Shown: piece by piece, positions 1 through 14,710 of the stretch
Layout: each line of letters begins with the position of its first letter
Position numbering within the stretch: the stretch's first letter is position 1
DNA from: Monomorium pharaonis
Taxonomy: Eukaryota > Arthropoda > Insecta > Hymenoptera > Formicidae
DNA length: 64,000 bases
Reading direction: 5' to 3'
NCBI RefSeq assembly: GCF_013373865.1
Contig: NC_050477.1
Span: 7,958,869-8,022,868 of the forward strand
Made by a program: the position numbers and the translations under genes
The notes under the pieces: generated by a model
Told to the model about the DNA's origin: nothing
Seen by the model: only the letters and a program-made list of their open reading frames with translations
Databases searched by the model: none

Positions 1-1868
1 GTCTGATTGCCCGGCTGTTATTGCCTGTCAATTGTCCGCGTTTGACGTTATTAAATTAATATTAGGGCTAAACTTCGGCCCGCGTCAACGAGCCAAGGGT
101 CAGTTGTCCGATTTTCCTTTATTTGCTAAGAATTTCCCATGGGGCTCCGTGCACTCTGGAAACCCTTCTGCATCGCTCGCGGCACTGCCTAATCATGAAT
201 TGTCTTATAGAAAACATCATGATTGCGTAAACAGACATTTGTAATTTAAATTATGTAACCTTTTACTGTTACGTAACTACGTTAATTAATCAATATGTAC
301 AAATTTCACATACACACATATTATTTTATTTGAACACTTTCTTATCTCCCTCCAGTTGAAACAAAAATTTTTTTTTTTATATTGATCATATAATTCATAA
401 ATTGATTTATAAAAAGATGCGCATTTCTTTATGTAAATTAAATTTCTATATCTTTCACATATCATATTTATGATGATGAAAAAGAAAATTAATCAATCGG
501 CAGTATTACATGAAGATTGAAAATCGAACAACGGTAATAGAATTAAGGGCGGATGTTTCTTACGCTAATGTTGTCACGATTATCTCGTCGCACTAGTCTT
601 ACTTGTTAGAATATATGCCTCGAGGCTGAAGCAAGCGACAAGGGGAGACACGAGCTTCCGTTGTCAAACGCATTTAGCTGCTACAAACGCAAACTTGGGA
701 GCTTCCCCTGCGGCAGTGTCGTCGAGTCTTGCGGAGTTTAATTACCGAGATAATAACGAGACTTAGTCAGCCCTGCCGATCGAGCAAGTCTTAAATCGTT
801 AAGCTTTTGATGTTAATTATTAGATATTATATATGATGAAAAAATCATATTTCATAAAAATCGTGTTTGTTAAAATTAATATAAGTGTATGTATATCTTT
901 TGTCGATAGTAATGTTAGTTCTTTATGAAATTATAATATTATATTATTAGTTGAAAAGTGCTATAAATTTCTTAACTTTAGAGATTTATTTAAAATTGTA
1001 CAGTGTTTTCTAAAAACAAAATTGGTAGCCTTTTAACGGCTCTTACTCGTACGAAAATCATAGAGCTATCAAGTTAACCCCAAGTTTCGTGTTTGCTGCT
1101 GGCGTGGTCCTTAATTAAAGATGCGTGCGGTTTTAGAAATATTTACTGGCGGGTTAACCACCCATTCGTGGCCGGTATAATTGGCGGCAGCTCAAATCTC
1201 CGCGTGGTGATACATAATTGGATCTAATTGCGAAGAAAATTTTCTCCGGGGTGGCGTCCCTGACTGATTTCCGTGGGACTCGACACGAAAACAATTCTCG
1301 GCGCTTCGTCGGAGGCATTCGGAAAGAGGCGAACGTTACAACGATCGTATAAAGGCAGACGAAAAGGAAAAGTGGCGCCGTGGTATATCCCGAAAAAAAG
1401 AGTTACTAATGTCGGTCACGAACGCGGCACGAAATCTCCTCCAGCTGCTGTCTGTCTTTTAGGGACGTATCCGCCCGTCCGTGAAATCTTTGGCCTCGAA
1501 ATTAATAGTGGCCACATTTCTCGGCCAAAAGCGAGAGAATCGTCATATCTAGGTCCGACAGTTGAAACGATACCTGGAACTTTGACCTAATTTATATCCC
1601 TATTTATCTTAGCGTGTTTTATTTTGGTGACGAAGATGTATCACAGAGAATCTAGTCAGGTACAACAATCTTAGTAAGGCAATTTTTATAATATTATTTA
1701 AAAATCACTGATTTATAAAAAAATAAAATTTATATTTTAATAAATGTTGAATAAACTGCATTGCACAAAGTAAGTTTTATAATTAGTGAATAATTTACTT
1801 ACTAGAAAAATTATGTTCTTCAAATAAATACAATCTTTTATTAAATAAAAATTTAATTTTAATAAATA

Positions 1869-1953
1869 ATGTGTTTGCATTCAACTGTGAACGCATTTTC
1901 TTAAAATAAACTTTATTTTAAGAAAAATGCCTTCACAGTTGAATGCAACACAT
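1869..1953. repeat. Long near-perfect foldback hairpin, possible MITE
   Basis: Arms 1869-1910 and 1912-1953 are complementary over about 42 bases with one mismatch and two single-base bulges, around essentially no loop. Weaker complementarity continues outward to about 1819-1996, so the whole foldback may be about 180 bp. The DNA is AT-rich with no open frame. A palindromic miniature transposable element is the simplest reading; a small-RNA precursor is possible but the near-absent loop argues against it. Confidence 0.75.
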
Positions 1954-4900
1954 AATCTATTGAAATTAAACTTTTTTTCAATATATTTATTTTCAGTATA
2001 ATTGAAAAAAAAAAGTTTATTTCGTAAGTTTCGAGACATCTTGTATTTATAAGAATATCTGACTAAGTTCTAGAACTTTAATAATGGATGACGAAAAACG
2101 AATTAACGAAATTAAGAATAATTCGAGTTATAGTTCGCTTTAGGAAACAAAGATTAGAACTTTCCCGTTCTTAATCGTAATTTTGAGTTTTTGGCAGATG
2201 AATGCCAACGTGCTTAATTAGAAACACGATGAGCGAGGGATGGCAGGAGAATTTGGCGAAAATTAAAATGCAGAGACATCCGGCAAAGGGAATTTACAGG
2301 AGGCGACGGAATTTTGTTCCCGCGCTGTTCTAATAAAATATATCGGCAATTAGCTCCCTAAATATTCTCCCACCAAAACGTTGTGATGTATGGACTTGTG
2401 CGATTCCGCCTAAATTACTTCAATTCGTTCATTTCGAGGGGACGGCGCAATTGCTACTGCGGTTACAAATTATCGGAGAATTATCGGTTACTATTCGATG
2501 AAATATATTTTATGTTAAAAAAAAAATGTGTCCTTCTATTTTAATTGTGAGACGAGAATCGAAGAATAAAAAATTTCAAAATAAGATCACGAGAAGCATT
2601 CCGTAGATTTTTTAAATCACGGTCTTTCATGATAAATATTTTTCAAATTTAGCCTTTCCACAAACTTACACTTGATGTTCTTTATAAAGTTTTGTAATTC
2701 TTATGACTATATATTTCAGTGATTATTCAGTGATTAAAAGTTACTTGCAATTGAAATTACAGTTAAATATTTTGCGAGATATCATCCACTCGAGGTATCT
2801 CTAGACTTCGAGCTTTGCGAATTCTGCGAAAGCACACAACTCTCTCGGCACAACTCTCCGTACAACTCTCCGCTTGCAAGTTCAGCCGGATTTCTGTCTA
2901 CGCTACGTGGCCGAGCTTCGGTAACTAACGCGCTTCGAGAGCTAACTCATTTTTCTAATTACGCGGCCACTACTGTCGCGGAGTTGAAGAGAAGAGAGGA
3001 AAGGAACTTTCCCTGATAAACTTAGACGCCAGACGTGTCAGAGCGGACTCGGACTCGGGGGGTGCTCGTGTCGTGAGCGGAGGGAATGAAGGATAGATCG
3101 GGGGGTGGGCACGGGTGGTCGAGGGATAGACCCTTTGGTAGATCAAAGCGCCCCCAAAGATCAATACGCTTCTGAGATGCAGGGGCTGCTCTCGCGAACG
3201 AGAGAAGGACGAGACAAATAGAGAGAAATATACGTTGTATTCGTGTGCAAAAGAGAGAGGCAAAAAGGCTACGAGAGAGCGATAGGTTGATTGAGGGCAC
3301 AGGGCATTAGTGGTGCCGGTTTCCCTTGTCCCGCTCCGTCGCGCGCTCTTTTCTCGTTCTGTCTCTTTATAAACATGTCACGTATTTCTTTTCGATCGAA
3401 CGGAAGCAAAGGGGCATAAATAGGTGCAATTAAGGGACCCGGCTAAGAGCTGCGACTTTCGACCGTCGTCAGAAGGAGGGCGAGCCGCGACTACCAAGAT
3501 CTCCCTGTTAAGATTTTCCCCTGAAATCCCGGGAAATTCTCCGACTGATTGCAATACGCGAAAGCCGTGTGCTTCGCGTCTCTACTACGTTACACCGCGG
3601 GCGCGCATACTTTTCACGACACGCAGGTCATTACGTAATTCAGAACATGAAACGTTTTAAATCCCTAAGGTCCTATGTGGCTAATGGCTAAATTATAGCG
3701 GACCACTCGAACATACACGAATGCGGATACGATCGCGATCTACATAATTCACTGATGAAATGTAAATCGTAATTTCAGGTAAAGTCCGCTTGTACAAATT
3801 AAGTAAATCGCATAGCGGCGTTATAACGGCCCCCATCGTCTTCGTGACCGCACGGCCGTGGGTCATGCAAGATAGCGGCCAGATATTTGGTTAAATATTA
3901 ATGACGTCGTTAAAACAACGCATTTGCGGTTCGTTAAACCGGAGGGGTGCGTATAACGGCCGCCCGTTAAGGGTCCCGTAATACGAGCTATTCGGTTAAA
4001 GCACCTACACGATATTAGAGGAGGGCACACAAATGGCTGCTAGGAACCACGGCTTCTTTTACAGGACACACCGCGCGCATGCAACGACGTAATAGAAAAG
4101 GTTCTAATTAATTAAGCGCGCGAGATCCGGCCATCGCGTTTAATTTAAATTCGGCCGTGAAGTAATTAATCTTGCGAGATTAGAAATTTCTGCACGAAAA
4201 GAACGATTTTGCTGAGAAATACGGATCTGAAAATAATTATGTTAAACTATTAAAAAGTCTAAGCTGACTGCTAGAATATTCGAATTTTTGGCAGCTTGAG
4301 CGTCCTGCATAATTATTTTAATGACAACATAAAAGTATTTTTCTACTCTATATCTAAATTTTTAAATATTGTAATTTATTCTTTTTGTGTATCTTTAAAT
4401 ATTCCTATAGAATATGTTTTGAACAATATTTTTCAGATTTAAACGCAAAACAATAAGGAAATTTGATAAAAATATATAAATTTTGAAATGTATTTCTGCT
4501 GTGGATTAAAAAATGTTGGATGTAAAATAATTAAATTTGTAACAGTTCTGCCATTAAATCTGTATTTCGTCTATATTTTAGTACAGATAACGTTTTCCTT
4601 GTGTATATGTGTATTTTATTTTTTAATCTATTTACATAATTTTTTTATTAACATCTGTTTTAATTAACTGTTATTTTTAAAAGGTTAGTATAAAATCTAA
4701 TATAAAAAAAGAAAAATTAATAATAGCATTAAATAATATTGTAAATAATTTTCTTTTATAGCACAAAAGCAAAAATTGAGTCTTGTAAGTCAAGGTAGGT
4801 GATATCTCCGATTCTTTATTCGCCCTTTGACCCTTCGCGTACTTCAATATTCTCGCTTATCACGGACAAAACTTGCGATATAGATATGCAAATCTTCTTT

Positions 4901-6300
4901 CGCCGTGCCGATTGCAAACTGCCCGTTCGGAGCGGAAAAAAACAAGGGTGGTAAGTCGCGGTCACGATAAAAGCGGACGTAGAGCGGATAGAATAGGTGA
5001 TATTTTAAGGGCGGCCCTGTCCCGGGCTTGACCCCGCCGCACAAGTTTCTTAGGTCTGTGGGTAAGTAAGTGGGTGGACTAGTTAGGACGGCAGTAGGGA
5101 CGACGAGCATAAATTTTCCGTGCGAGACGAGGGATGACCGCGATGCACGCGAGGTCCCACGATTCTCTTCATCCCCGTCTACGTTGCTATCTACCGCTTT
5201 TCCTCGACTCTTATCCCCAGCCGCTTCTTTCGGTCGCTTCTCACGCACCCGTAGATCGACGGCGGAGGATCAAGATCACGAAGGAAAGTGATGGTGAATT
5301 TTATGCGTGTTGCCAAGAAAAAGAGAGAAAAAGAGCTGACACGTTTACATCTATCGGCGAGATTGATCGCCGGGCCCTCATATTAATAGCTCGCGTTTGC
5401 TCGTAAACATTTTTTCGTGTTAAATAAAAGCGAGCGGCAATGTTTATCTCTCGGACTAATTTATTAGCGCACCAGTCAATTAGAATTGATATACTCCGCG
5501 AGTTATTGTCACGAGTTACGGCGACATGAAAGGTCTCACGCGACTAGATTGCATTACGCGGAATAAGAAGAGCTCTTTAGACAGTGCGCATCGCATTTGC
5601 AGTTAAATCTACTTCGGAAATTGGCGAAGAAGGAAAATAATTCTTCTATAATATTTCGCACTCGTCAGCTTATGGAGTATCCTTTTGTTCTTTTTTTTTT
5701 TTTTTCTAAATGCGTCAACGCGCGACATGTAGCGATATGCGGAAAGTTCTTGACAAACGGTTTGTTTACAACAAGTATATAACATTGTAACAAGTTTACC
5801 ATCCGGAAGCCGGGCAACTTAACCCAGCTGAACGGATGCAGTCCGCGGCTTCAGTCGAGCAAACTATGATCGGGAGTATCCGTTCCCTCGGATCTTCGAA
5901 GGCCAGAGAAACTCTCGCGGACGGAGGAATGTCCCGAAGGGATACTTCGGCACGCGGGGCTCGACGGAGTGACAGGGCGTTAAAACGTCACCGGTGGACA
6001 TTCTCGACACATACCAATCGAGTTGGAGATACCAAGCGCGGGAGTTTGCCCGTTCTTGATGCGTGCTTCCGTCGGACATATCCCGGATTCCAAGACGCTC
6101 TCACGTCCCCCTCGGCACGTCACAGATTTTTCTCAAGCATGTCTTACGAGCGACGGTCACGCGAGAACGTTTATAATCATTTTAGTAAATAAGTCGCATA
6201 CTTCCGATCGCTTTTTGTTTCTTTCGCAATTAATGTAATAGTATGATATATTTATCTTTATAATTATTTGTCAATCGTGACACGAACAATTTTTGCATTT

Positions 6301-6398
6301 CAAAATATTTGTGTGGTAAAATTGTAACCCGTAATAATTAATTTCTAGCTTGAAGCAATTTATCACACATGCAATTTTATTTTCATACAAATATTTTA
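6301..6398. repeat. Imperfect inverted repeat
   Basis: Arm 6301-6324 (CAAAATATTTGTGTGG then TAAAATTG) pairs with arm 6372-6398 with a few mismatches and a short bulge, leaving a loop of about 47 bases. It may be a degenerate miniature element. The surrounding AT-rich DNA makes chance pairing likely enough that confidence is modest. Confidence 0.4.
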
Positions 6399-8944
6399 TT
6401 TGTCTTTATCTCTAATTTTTTTTATTCTAACATCTTTTACTACTTGTGTTTATTTTAATTTATTTTACTTCTTTTTCTGTTTGAGCAACTAATGAAAAAT
6501 GAATCCATAACTCTCATTAAAAAAAAAAAAGAATAACACAGAGCGACAAGAAGAAGTATAGTCTGCAATTTGCTGACATTTAATAACTCGTTCTCGTTTT
6601 CGGCGAAATTATGTACTTCCCTCTGTTGAGAAGACAGGCTGATTGTCTGACGGAAGAATCGCGAAACGCTGCGGAACGATGCCGTGAACGCGAAGCTGGC
6701 GGTGTTGATCGATGGGCATACCCGTCAGTTGGCACCACTTTTAATTAAACCGCCCTCAAGATTAGCTCCCCTCTTCTTCTTGCCGCGGCTTCTTGTAATT
6801 GTTTTAAATCTTTCCCTACCGGCCGGGACGGACGACGCTCCCTCGGCAGTTTAGCCCGGGAAAAAAAACCGCAGGCCGTCAGGGTGACAGATTCGGCGGC
6901 TTTGCTGACATTTATAAGGTCGTACAAAAGGGTTTCTACGGGGATTTCTTTGTTTGTCTTTTTAACAACGAACTCACTTAAGCATTTAATCCCCTTAACT
7001 CGACGTTTCACGAAAGTAATTTTTACAAAAGTAATATAGTTTTCGGTGCTTTCTATATTCATCAAAAGTGATATTTTTATACTTTAAACAATGTAAAGTG
7101 CATTAAAACTTTTCGTTAAACAAAAAATATTTAAATCGTTTAAATTCTCTTCAATCCTTCGATAATTTTTAACTTATATTTAAAAGCAGTTATATAAGCA
7201 TTTTTATATCCTTGTTTAAAATAATAACGATTACCGCACATAATTGAGCATTTCAGTAATCCATAGATATTTCGATGTTAACGGATAATTACATAACTGA
7301 TAGCAAAAGTGCTAAGTATTGTTTTGTTATATATCTCGACGAATTATCGATCGCGCGTAGAAAGCAAACAAGCAGATCGCGACCGTTCCCAGCGCGATTA
7401 GACGCTGGTTGGAACGGTCATGATTCATCGGGCGAACGCGCAATTAAACCAGCTTGAGACTGAAAAATCCGGCATTTTTTCCGCGACACCTGGTATTTAC
7501 AAGGGATCGCCTTACATGGTAACTTTCTAGCCAAATAATAACTCCCGTGGTTAATACGTTCAAGGCTGTTTTTTTTATAACCAAACGGGTTGTTTTCCTA
7601 CTGTCAATCATTTTTCGAGTCACGCGAAATTATGGCGCAATCTCAAGCGCGGACGCAATTTTCGTTTTTCTGAGAAACAACGATACGAACAGATGTTATA
7701 GGCATTTCGATCGAGCCAAGTCTCATTAACCATGCGAAAATCTTTGTCAAAGTATTTTTTACCAATTTACATTTATAAAACAGACTCGCTGAAAAGCATT
7801 GTATGATAAAATTATTTGAGTGCTAATTATTACACAAAAAAATTTATGACTTTTCCATCAAACATTAAACTAATTCGGGGAATATTTATCACATGTTATA
7901 TGCCAATGTGCGGCACATTTATATATTTTCGAGGCACAACTTTTCGATCAGCTGCACTTCATCGAGTCAACGGTTTCGCTAAGAATCGACAATGCATTCC
8001 GACAATATTCATCGCGCCCCCCGTTCGCCAGTTTCAATTTGATCGTACAGATGTTTCCCGAGACGCCGTTCGGTCTCGCAAGTTGGGATATCCGTCCATA
8101 GCTCTCGTCCGAGCGCTGTAACGGCGCTGGGAGTTACGGCCGCGGAGATGTATGGTAATTGTACGCGGCTAACTTACAGACTCGGAGTGGCCTGGGGGCT
8201 CAAAGTGCCTTCCGGTAGTATCACTGGCTCAACATACACCTGCAGATACCAGAAGGGAACTCGCAAGGAAACCCGCCCGAGTTAACAGCATCCCCTCGTA
8301 CCGCGCCGACCCCCCTGGGATGGATGCAGCCGACACCGAGAGACGTCGAGGAAAGTTCGATCGTCTGCCTTCGAGACGTTTCGGCACTACTGTACATGTG
8401 TACCGTATTTCTCGAGAAGCATTCCTCCCCTCGAGTAGTGCATTACGTTACTTACACTAACGGCTGAAACTACGAGTATTTGTATAATTTGCCAAGAAAA
8501 ATAAAGTATACAAAATAGAATCAATTTACCATGGAATTACTGTGCTAATAATTAAATACTTTCTTTGTATTTGTTGTAAGAGAAAGAGAATTGTTAATAT
8601 AGTTAAATATAGATGACTTATCTTCAAAGTTCATAGTCTCTTCGAGAGGAGTCGCGGAAGGTGCGGGTCAACTGACCGGCGATATCTGCGACGGGTACAA
8701 AAATAGATTTGAGACTTGGGGAATTATCTGAAGGAGCTTTGCGAGCACCTTTGATCGAGAGACAGACGAGTTTAGCGACGGCAAAGGGCATCTCGTAGAG
8801 AGTCGCTAGAGAGATCAAAGAAACGGTAGATAAGGCGAGGTTTTTCGAACCGTGGATCGAGTGCTGTTTATCGATACGGACTGCGCGACGTTGCCCACAT
8901 GGCAGACATAATGTCTATTTCGGTTAGTACGAACTTGTGCAATC

Positions 8945-8964
8945 GGGGGAGGGAGGGGGGAGGG
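8945..8964 (+). repeat. G-quadruplex-like G tract
   Basis: The sequence has runs of 5, 3, 6 and 3 G separated by single A, which fits the G3+N1-7 quadruplex pattern on the + strand. It lies in a GC-rich block without a supported gene and shares an 18-base sequence with the tract at 10872. Confidence 0.7.
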
Positions 8965-10871
8965 TCTACCTGTCCTCTCATTCCGCTCTCCGTGTACGCC
9001 GCCGGGTCGGTGAACAATGAACGGAGGAGTTCGTCCAGAATTCGGGAGAATTTGCCCTCCCCGCAGCAATTCGGCTGATTCGTCTCACGGGATCGCGTCG
9101 GTTGCATGTGCAACGACTCGCGCGGAGTTCCCAGGACGGCACTTGCAAGACCCTTCGTAGCTACGAATTGTATCGTGGTTTATGCACGTCAAACTCAAGG
9201 TTTCGATATAACCGCGGCGGTTGGGCAACTTCGACCCGCAGTCTTAATTAAGCTCTTGGCTCTTGTACGAAGTAAAAAGAAAACAAATCCGTTTACGAGC
9301 AATTAAATTTTAAATCTGTTACAGTTCGATTTGTCATAAAAAGAAATTATATATTTTTAAAAAAGACTAGATTGAGAAAATATATATAAAAAGAGTAAAC
9401 ATTTCCGTAATATTATATAATCCCTCAAATGGAATGTGTCGTTTTATCTATCAAATTATTTAAAACTATTTTATTTAATTAAGAAAAACATACCTAACGC
9501 GTCAATGTATAAATATAACATATATATAGAGTATAAATATTAGAAATAATTAATCGATATATAGTAATCAATTTATTAATTTTTTATTTTATACATATAG
9601 ATTATTTCTATTTTAGCGAATTGATGTGTCTTCTATTTCCGTTTGTTTTGTGTTTTATGCTTCACATATTTTTTCATGCTTATCAATAAACTGGATCTAT
9701 CGTAATAAATAAATTTAGGTCGGAATGTGTGTTGTAACTCTGGCAGCGTCGTTCGTTGAACCCGAGATTATATGCGTAAACAGGCGTACACTTTATTGCG
9801 ACGAAAATTGTTATTATTATCTTCGTAAATGCGCACGATTATTTTCTCGTAAATTCACCGTGAGGACGGCAATTTTACTCGATCCCGTCCGATATGTTAT
9901 AATTTAGGGTCGCGGAAAAAATGCGTAACGGAGAGAAACGTCGCGGCGCGCCAGACGGGGAGAGAGATGCGATCGCGACGGGCGATAATAAATATTCCGC
10001 GGGCTTTTAGGGTCGGTCCGGCTGGCCCGGGGACCGAGATTATACCGCAGACGACAAGTCCCGACGCCGATGATATCGGGACTTTATGCAAAAATCGCTA
10101 ATTACTGTACCTCGCGATGAAAGCGTGCGACAACGCGTTACGCTCGGGCGAGGCCCGTTTGCCGTCCGATCTCGCGTTTTGTAACTTCGTACGTACGTAT
10201 ATACGAAGCGGCTAATTGCTGATCTACGATCAGTCTGCTGCGAGCCTGCGAAGCGGCTAGGGACCGCTGTTATTTCGTTGATCATAGACGGCAGATAGCA
10301 TTATGTATCAAAACAATTTTACCCGTCGCTTTATCTCGCGCGTCTATCCGCACACGGTATACTCGACCTTGTCGACTGTCGTCTTCGTCGTCGACGTCGT
10401 CATCCTCCGTTGTCGTTGTAGCAAAGTAATTCGCAGCGCACGCGCCCGGAAATATTAACCCGGCCGTTTTACTTTGTCATCTCCGGTTCATCCCGACTGT
10501 CAACGGGGCTGCATTATGAATGTGGGCCAATTTAAAATTCATTACAAGGTGCAGGGGTCTCCTCCCGCTGCCGGTACCCCCTTGCCTGTCACTTCTACCA
10601 GCTTTCACGCCGCGCCTCCGCGATGGAAGGGATAATTGTTCGTCACTGTAACGTTTCGAGAGCGCGTTCGAGCGTGCGAGAGCGACAGCGAGGGAGGATA
10701 CGAAGAAGAGAAAGAGAGTCAGAATGTGGCAGAGAGAGGAAACGAGAAAGTGGAGGGAGAGTCGAGAAGCGCATTTATTATAGAGAAACAGAGAAGGCGG
10801 GAGAGACGGTGTACAAGCGCGGCAGCCAATCTCCCCCGCGGCTCTGCTTGTTTATTTAAATAATGCACGGT

Positions 10872-10891
10872 GGGAGGGAGGGGGGAGGGGG
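10872..10891 (+). repeat. G-quadruplex-like G tract
   Basis: Runs of 3, 3, 6 and 5 G separated by single A fit the quadruplex pattern. The tract follows a purine-rich stretch (about 10660-10800) whose GA richness keeps several long but unsupported reading frames open. Confidence 0.7.
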
Positions 10892-13800
10892 AGAGAGGGT
10901 TTCAAGTCTGAAAATGGATGAACTACAAAGCCTCCGAAATCCGCTACGAGGAAAGTGGCACGCTCGCACTGAGCTGCTCCTGTGACAACGGAGAAAATCC
11001 ACCTGCCACGTGCACGAAGCACCGACTGCCACTTTTCGGGGGATATCTTCTCTGCTTCCGCTTTTTCAGCCTTCACGAAAAAGGATGGAGGGCATTGTCC
11101 CTGTGCATGCGCTCTTTCCGTTTACTAGGAAGTTTAACTTTAGGCCTGTTTCTCTTAAGCGTGCTCCTCTTTCACACTGTTTTCTGTGTTCGAAATAAAA
11201 GAATATATATTCGGATTTTCCGCCTAAAAGTGATCGTAACGAGATACTTTTCACTAATCATGCCCTCCCTCTGTCATATATGATTTTTATTTTATGTTCA
11301 ACTATTCAATTAGATTCTTTCCTCTTTTATTTGAAACTGAGAATATTTACAACCTCCTCTCGCGTTAAAGTTTTCAACACCTGAGCCGACAAGCGAGTTG
11401 CTTTCAGTGGCTAAATAAAAACGGTACAGGCATTAGAATGAGAAAACTCAGGGTGAAATTGGGGTAGAGAACGAATCAATCGCGCTTCCTGTCTCGAGGT
11501 AGTCTCTTCTTTATAAATGAAAGGGGCAAGGAGGGAAGGGGCGAGTTTGGAGGCTGCAGTTCAGATATTCACCGGTTGATTACAGTCCCGACGGGGTCGG
11601 GGCTCGGCTTCAGTAGGGAAATCCCCGGGGGAGGACGCTAACTCGACAACTGACAAATTAGCCCGGCGCACCGACGACACTTGCAAAATAGGTCGACAAG
11701 AAGATGCCCCGTTTCGGTTTGAATTCGGTGCCCGCCAGATGAGATTCGCGCAGCTAGTCGTCGAACTCAATTTTACTCGTCGACAGGGTGAATGATACGC
11801 CGTCGGACACCGGTTATCGGTCACACGAGATTAACCCTAAGCCCTACAATGCTTAATAATTAATAGTCACTTCAGAAAATAATCCAGATCGAATAATAAT
11901 GGGGATTGATATTTTTAGCAAATTTTACGTTATATTATATTATATTTTTGATATTATATATGATATAACGTGATCTCTCTTATCTTAGACATACGTTACT
12001 ACTAAGGGCACCTTCTTAAAATATTCAAACGCAATCGTGCTCCTGGAAAATCGACGGAAATCAAAATTGACGTTTCTCCAGGGGCGGAGACGCTTTTGCG
12101 ATTCTGCGGAGCGGTTTCTTCGACGTGCGGACCCGTGGTTTTTTTTCAAGTCCAGGAAATTCCTCGTTGGCGGCTAAGTGAATTGGAAATAAAAAAAAGA
12201 GAGTGTCGGGTCGGGTAAATAACGTCCGTCGGCGAAGTTCGCGCGGGGTGACGTCGCACCGGCAATACTTTTCACATCGCCTCGGCACGAGGTAGGGGGA
12301 TTGTTATTCGTGCGGCGTAGTGCCTCGGTGTCGCTTTCACTAGAGTCGGTTACTGATAAACGAGCGGTTTCAACCCCACGCGTCGCCCCCTGAATGTAAA
12401 CTCACCCTGCCTGCCCGACGCGCTTTAAGCTCTTAGCGCGGGTAAACGCCCGGTGTAAATCGTTTTCGAACGTAAACGATTGTCGACGACAGACCCGAAA
12501 TTAATCGCCGTGATTCTGGTCGCCGAACGCGAACCAAAAATGATTCTGCGAACGCATCTTGGGGTAGAAATAAATTTGCAGTCATTATGATGTCGGCAAC
12601 TAAATCGAAAGCGTAATTAAATATGCATTAAAATAAAATATAATCACTCATTTCAAATTACTGTTCCTACGTCTTATGTTATATATTCATTGGATGTAAA
12701 AATATATAACTGCAGAAATCATTAGAAATTAATTGAGTAAATAAATCAGTGGCTGTGCCACAACTTTCTTTATCGTCACGTAAAAGTGTGAAACAATAAT
12801 TATTAAATAGAATATATTAGTTTTAATTTTATACTACTCATACTATTTGATACTGTTTTCTGCAAAATTTCTAAACTCAGGATTATATAAATTTAAATTG
12901 CAGCAAAAAAAAATAAATTTTTTAAAGAAACTACCTACATATAGTAACACGATAGTTTACTAATAAAATGCACATCATCCTACAAGCACGTGAGTGAAGC
13001 TTTTATGGGGATGTACGGAAAATATGTATCATCCTATCTCATCGTCTAGGCCATTCTCCGGCAATCCCTAACAACATTCGTCTCCGGCAGAGTCGGGATT
13101 TACGAGCGGTGGCGGGTAAGACGTCGTACGCGACGAATCGCACGACAAAACCCAATGGCGTGCCCCGTGTACGTGAGCGGCCGAAGGTGGAACGTCACGT
13201 TCTCGCATGAGTCCCCCCGGGGAACGATGTCTCAAACGACCATGCGGGACCCAAAACGCACCTGTACCGAATTCCAACGCCGGGAAAAGTGCTGTCCCAT
13301 AGTCGCCTATATCCTTCAACCGCGGACGAAATCTTTCCAGTCGCACACGCATAAAACGATAAGTTTGTCATAGCCAATTTATACAATTGGCATTGCGGTG
13401 CGACACTATTTGGCGCTAGGGACTCACGAATTTATGGCTGATGTACCGCTACGCCTCCCCTTTTCGGCTATAACGCGCCTTAATTTTGTTCACTCGTGAA
13501 AAAATAAATATCGTTACTTTAGAGGACACAAAAGAAAAGATAAAAGAGTTTTATCTAAAATATATGTTTATATACCTATTAATAAATTTATTTAATTCAA
13601 GATAGTTTAAATAAGTTAACTGGATGTTAGTTGCAATCAAGTAATAATCCAAATGTATCAGTTACATTAAGGATAATAAAATCAAACGTTCACCCTTCAT
13701 TCTCACCATTCTTGTTCCGCTTGCATTGCGGCGGACGATTGGTATTCAGCTCGGCGGATCCCTTGGATCCGTGTAACAACATCGGGGACATGTGTCAGCC

Positions 13801-14655
13801 AGGACGATTGGTAGTGAGGGTCGGAAATGGCTGTTTAAAATTGCATCTACGGCCTACCGTTAAGGGCACGTGCGCTTTTTAATGTCCCGACGAATGCTTA
13901 CGATAATGTCCTTTAAGCTTTTATTAACGGTTATCAAGGTACGTGGTCCGAATGGCCATGGCCATTCTCACGCGACAACGCGAGCCAACCTCGATCCTTT
14001 ACCCGTAACATTCTTGCTCGGAAAAATCCTTCATCCCATTTCCTTCGATCGAAACCGCTTGCACGCAAGATGTTTGAAATATTAATCCCTTAATTTTAAT
14101 ATTAACAATTTTACATTTTTTTTAGGGCGAATTAAATTAAAGTGAGTAAGTGTTTGATTTAATAATAAAAAAAATAATCGCAAAAATCGATTACGCTTTC
14201 TTTATGGTTGCGTGATATCAAAAAAAATGCATGTCCGACATTTCTACTTGTCTTTGATCCATTACGTCATTAACGGTGTCGGAGGGTCTTTTATCTCATG
14301 GGAAGAAGTTTTGCCAATGATTAACAGAAGTCTACTTCGTGCTTTTTATGAGTCAATTTGCTTCTATAGAGTTGTTAAGAATAATTAGGACTTGTCATTT
14401 AATACAAATCAGTATTTTTTACGGCAAGTTACATGTAATTAATGTTATTGTTATAAACAAGAACCTAAACTATGTAAAGAGAGAGAATATAATTTTTATT
14501 TAGAAACTTATATTTAATTAATTGTTTCGTTAATTAAATATAATTATTAAACCATTAATAAAAAATTATATAATTATATAAAATAATGTAAAAATAAAAT
14601 ATAATAGTAGTTGCAATTAAAATTCTTCTTTTTAAAGCGACTAGAACACAACATT

Positions 14656-14674
14656 GCGCGCGCTTCGCGCGCGC
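14656..14674. repeat. GC hairpin at the edge of the repeat cluster
   Basis: The sequence GCGCGCGCTTCGCGCGCGC can pair as an eight-base-pair alternating GC stem around a three-base TTC loop. It is surrounded by strongly AT-rich DNA and lies just before the three-copy repeat. Alternating CG could also favour Z-DNA. No function is known. Confidence 0.6.
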
Positions 14675-14710
14675 CACTTAGCATTTTTATATTAAACATT
14701 GCACTTTTTT

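Larger units (their letters stand above)
1..14640. other. Gene-poor region, no supported gene
   Basis: AT-rich stretches (for example 240-560, 1600-2100, 4200-4800, 9300-9720 and 12600-12960) alternate with GC-rich blocks (for example 3000-3660, 4850-5400, 8100-8450, 9900-10900 and 13060-13500). The open frames in the GC blocks are matched by open frames on the other strand and lack splice sites or domains. Apart from the foldback at 1869, the inverted repeat at 6301 and the two G-rich tracts, I see short palindromes such as AATGGCCATGGCCATT at 13951. Conserved regulatory elements could be present but cannot be recognised without comparison. Confidence 0.6.

Noticed and set aside
8148..8285. 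A 45-codon small open frame beginning MYGNCTRLTYRLGV
   Set aside because: It is short, in a GC-rich block, with no recognised homologue. An acceptor-like CTTACAG lies inside it. Could be revisited with ribosome profiling.
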